From contig OY781921.1 of the NCBI GenBank assembly GCA_963677245.1, positions 2,356,001-2,420,000 on the forward strand: a DNA stretch of 64,000 nt. Reading direction: 5' to 3'. Each line of letters begins with the position of its first letter. Within the stretch, counting starts at the first letter, position 1. This document shows, piece by piece, positions 61,584 through 64,000 of the stretch. The notes below the pieces were generated by a model, which saw only the letters and a list, made by a program, of their open reading frames with translations, made no database searches and was not told the DNA's origin. Both the position numbers and the translations under genes were made by a program. The DNA is from Saccharicrinis sp963677245. Its GTDB lineage: Bacteria; Bacteroidota; Bacteroidia; Bacteroidales; Marinilabiliaceae.

Positions 61584-64000
61584 ATGAAGAAAATCGTATC
61601 ATTATTGATTTGTGCATGCTTATCCTTATCTGCGTTTGCACAAATAAAACTAGAAAAACTGGATAGAGGTCTTGTTGCTGTAAAAGTAGAACAAGGTGTT
61701 TTCCTTAGTTGGAGAATAACAGGTGAAGAATGGTTTGGTGCTCGCTACAATGTTTATCGCGACGATATAAAGATTAATGAAACACCCCTGAAAGTATCTA
61801 ATTTTACTGATAAATCAGGAAATTCCAATAGTAGTTATAGTATAACACGAATTATTAATGGTGTTGAAGAAGAAAAATCAACATCCGTAACACCTTGGTC
61901 TCAACAATATAAAGAAATTACCCTTGACGTCCCTCCTCCATCCACATTGCCTGATGGCATAGACTATGAATACAATCCGGGAGATTGTAGTATAGCCGAT
62001 GTGGATAATGATATGCAATATGAGATTGTTGTAAAATGGAGCTCTGTAGGAAAAGATAATTCTCAAGCCGGCTATACCGGAAATGTAATATTAGATGCCT
62101 ATGAGTTGGATGGCTCCAGATTATGGCGAATTGATTTAGGTATCAATATAAGAGCCGGAGAACATTACACCCAGTTTATGTTGTACGATTTAGATGGTGA
62201 TGGTAAAGCAGAACTGGCTTGTAAAACCGCGCCAGGAACTAAAGATGCTTCTGGTGAATATATCAGTAAAGGACCGGCTGCATTGGCAAACCATGCTGCT
62301 GATTATAGAAACGGAAGCGGCTATATACTAAGCGGCCCTGAATTTCTGACTGTTTTTAATGGTGAAACCGGAATGGAAATGGCAACGGTAGCTTACAATC
62401 CGGCCAGAGGTTCTGTAGATAGTTGGGGCGATGGTTACGGAAACCGTGTTGATAGATTCTTAGGCTGTGTGGCTTATTTAGATGGCAAAAAACCCAGTTT
62501 GGTTATGACACGTGGCTATTATGCAAAAACGGTTTTGGCAGCCTGGGACTGGAATGGTAGCGACTTAACCCAACGATGGACTTTTGATTCTACTACTCCT
62601 GGGAATGGTGCTTATGCCGGACAGGGAAACCATAACCTTAGCGTTGCCGATGTGGATGGTGATGGAAAGGATGAAATAATATTTGGTTCAATGACCATAG
62701 ATGATGATGGAACCGGTTTATACAATACGCACCTAGGGCATGGTGATGCTATGCATGTTGGTGATCTGGATCCATACAGAAAAGGTCTGGAAGCCTTCCG
62801 TTGTCTGGAACATTCTCCTCATTACGGAACAGTGTATCATGATGCAGCTACCGGCGATGTTTTAATTCATCATTTAACAAGTGGAGACTGTGGAAGATGC
62901 TGTGCAGCGAATGTTTCCGATGACATTAAAGGAATTGGTATGTGGGGAGGAGGAAAGCTTTTCTCTTCTGCTACACAAGATGAACATTCCATGTTGGGGT
63001 GGATGCCGGAAAATTTCAGAATATACTGGGATGGCGATTTGCTGGAAGAAATGCTCGACAAAAACTGGGATGGTAGCAAAGGCGTTGGAACCATCAGAAA
63101 ATACAATGTAGGTGAAATTTTAAGAGCCGATGGAGCCTACTCTAGTAACTGGACCAAAGGTACGCCTAATATCCAGGCCGATTTGTTGGGGGACTGGCGC
63201 GAGGAAGTCATCTGGAAAACGCTGGATAATAAGCTTAGAATTTATACTACTACTGATGAAACTGAATATAGAAACTACACCTTAATGCACGATCGTCAGT
63301 ATCGACTATCGGTAGCCTGGCAAAATGTTGCCTATAATCAGCCTCCGCATGTAAGTTATTTCTTAGGTAAAGCAGAAAATATAACCGTTCCTCCACCACC
63401 CATTTTTTCTAATGGACGATTAGTTTATAAAGGAAATGGCAGCTGGGATAAAACGACTATGGATTGGGAAGAAGACGGGTCTGCTCTTGCCTATTCCGAT
63501 GGAAAGCATGTACATCTCGATAACTTAGAGAACGAAAACATGCAAATAACATTGGAAGAAACCGTATCTCCTTCCGTACTGAGTATTAACGCAATATCCG
63601 ATATTACCTTAGATGCCTCATCCGGTGCATTATCCGGATCAATGATACTGTGTAAGCAAGGAAAAAACACTTTTAACTTAAGCGGAACGCATGATTACAC
63701 AGGAACAACCGAAGTTTGGGATGGATGTCTGGATATGCACGGCAGCTTAAGCCAAAGTCCCGTGTGTTTAAACTTATTTGGAGAGCTGGGTTTAAACGGA
63801 GAAGTTGCCAAAGGCATTGTAATGCGATACGGTTCTGAGCTATTTGTTGGGAGTAAAAATGTTTCCGGAGTTGCCTCTATTGGAGACTCCTTAGATGTAG
63901 AAGACACATCTGTACTGGAATTTGATTTATTTGCTCCGTTGGACAATAGAAACGACAGTATTATTATTAATGGAAAACTGAACATGCAAGACCATTCCAT
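61584..64000 (+). CDS. PL11 rhamnogalacturonan lyase with beta-repeat extension, 3' truncated
   Basis: Starts at ATG 61584 with a signal peptide (ends SAFAQ) and is open to the right edge (over 805 residues visible). PL11 signature: LEKLDRGLVAVKVEQGVFLS, NVYRDDIKINETPL, CSIADVDNDMQYEIVVKW and LYDLDGDGKAELACKTAPG, and later WDWNGSDLTQRW and LSVADVDGDGKDEIIFG (calcium-binding loops of the eight-bladed propeller), up to about residue 600. After that come repeats such as GKNTFNLSGTHDYTGTTEV (near 695), matching the autotransporter-associated beta-strand repeat style. PL11 cleaves rhamnogalacturonan-I. Follows the AraC regulator by 111 bp. Confidence 0.9.
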   Translation, partial: MKKIVSLLICACLSLSAFAQIKLEKLDRGLVAVKVEQGVFLSWRITGEEWFGARYNVYRDDIKINETPLKVSNFTDKSGNSNSSYSITRIINGVEEEKSTSVTPWSQQYKEITLDVPPPSTLPDGIDYEYNPGDCSIADVDNDMQYEIVVKWSSVGKDNSQAGYTGNVILDAYELDGSRLWRIDLGINIRAGEHYTQFMLYDLDGDGKAELACKTAPGTKDASGEYISKGPAALANHAADYRNGSGYILSGPEFLTVFNGETGMEMATVAYNPARGSVDSWGDGYGNRVDRFLGCVAYLDGKKPSLVMTRGYYAKTVLAAWDWNGSDLTQRWTFDSTTPGNGAYAGQGNHNLSVADVDGDGKDEIIFGSMTIDDDGTGLYNTHLGHGDAMHVGDLDPYRKGLEAFRCLEHSPHYGTVYHDAATGDVLIHHLTSGDCGRCCAANVSDDIKGIGMWGGGKLFSSATQDEHSMLGWMPENFRIYWDGDLLEEMLDKNWDGSKGVGTIRKYNVGEILRADGAYSSNWTKGTPNIQADLLGDWREEVIWKTLDNKLRIYTTTDETEYRNYTLMHDRQYRLSVAWQNVAYNQPPHVSYFLGKAENITVPPPPIFSNGRLVYKGNGSWDKTTMDWEEDGSALAYSDGKHVHLDNLENENMQITLEETVSPSVLSINAISDITLDASSGALSGSMILCKQGKNTFNLSGTHDYTGTTEVWDGCLDMHGSLSQSPVCLNLFGELGLNGEVAKGIVMRYGSELFVGSKNVSGVASIGDSLDVEDTSVLEFDLFAPLDNRNDSIIINGKLNMQDHS

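Noticed and set aside
1..64000. CRISPR arrays, intact transposons, rRNA or tRNA operons
   Set aside because: Scanned for regular repeats, transposase motifs and conserved RNA cores; none found.

Overview
The window looks like chromosomal DNA of a low-GC polysaccharide-degrading Bacteroidota. Evidence: type IX secretion (T9SS) C-terminal sorting domains, a DUF4249 protein, a NigD-like lipoprotein, a carboxypeptidase-regulatory TonB receptor, a periplasmic-propeller AraC regulator, and a promoter with the TAnnTTTG -7 box. The combination of xylan and pectin enzymes with T9SS would suit a Marinilabiliales/Prolixibacteraceae-type anaerobe, but the genus is only a guess. No rRNA, tRNA, CRISPR array or intact insertion sequence was seen.

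Layout. 1-3460: end of a DUF4249 gene and a secreted macroglobulin-like/plug-like protein. 3490-4085: a previously hidden GH115 pseudogene. 4375-17565 (minus strand): GH98, two GH43, GH95 and GH115. 17917-39429 (plus strand): GH43, NigD-like lipoprotein, beta-barrel protein, a T9SS-exported SGNH esterase, GH67, a GPH-type sugar symporter, GH10, cytosolic GH43, PL1, GH2, a two-repeat lipoprotein, an SDR reductase, mannonate dehydratase (uxuA) and a sialate-O-acetylesterase-type esterase. Together these form a decorated-glucuronoarabinoxylan locus. GH98/GH10 cut the backbone, GH115/GH67 remove (methyl)glucuronate, GH43 enzymes remove arabinose/xylose, GH95 removes fucose or L-galactose, and esterases remove acetyl groups. 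The symporter imports oligosaccharides, and uxuA plus the SDR send glucuronate towards KDG. No SusC/SusD pair lies in the window, and the two largest secreted proteins carry T9SS tags and share an unclassified binding module.

39430-42308: a GC-richer non-coding block rich in palindromes, an uncharacterised three-gene mini-locus (a MARQK-type protein, a small membrane protein and a divergent small HTH-like protein), and a candidate structured ncRNA ending in a strong terminator. 42309-46720: a tripartite type I exporter (ABC, HlyD, TolC) whose nucleotide-binding domain has lost most catalytic motifs. 47221-50133: membrane polyferredoxin plus ferredoxin-type aldo/keto reductase. 50889-52934: a second PL1 lyase, whose promoter shares a 34-bp composite motif with the GH98 promoter.

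53117-57796: an apparent iron/redox group with a TonB receptor, a His-rich membrane protein, flavodoxin, DUF2023 protein and a 2[4Fe-4S] ferredoxin. 58166-58478: a small gene broken by one base in a homopolymer. 58551-64000: a kinase-less propeller/AraC regulator followed by a PL11 rhamnogalacturonan lyase that runs off the right edge and carries autotransporter-like beta repeats.
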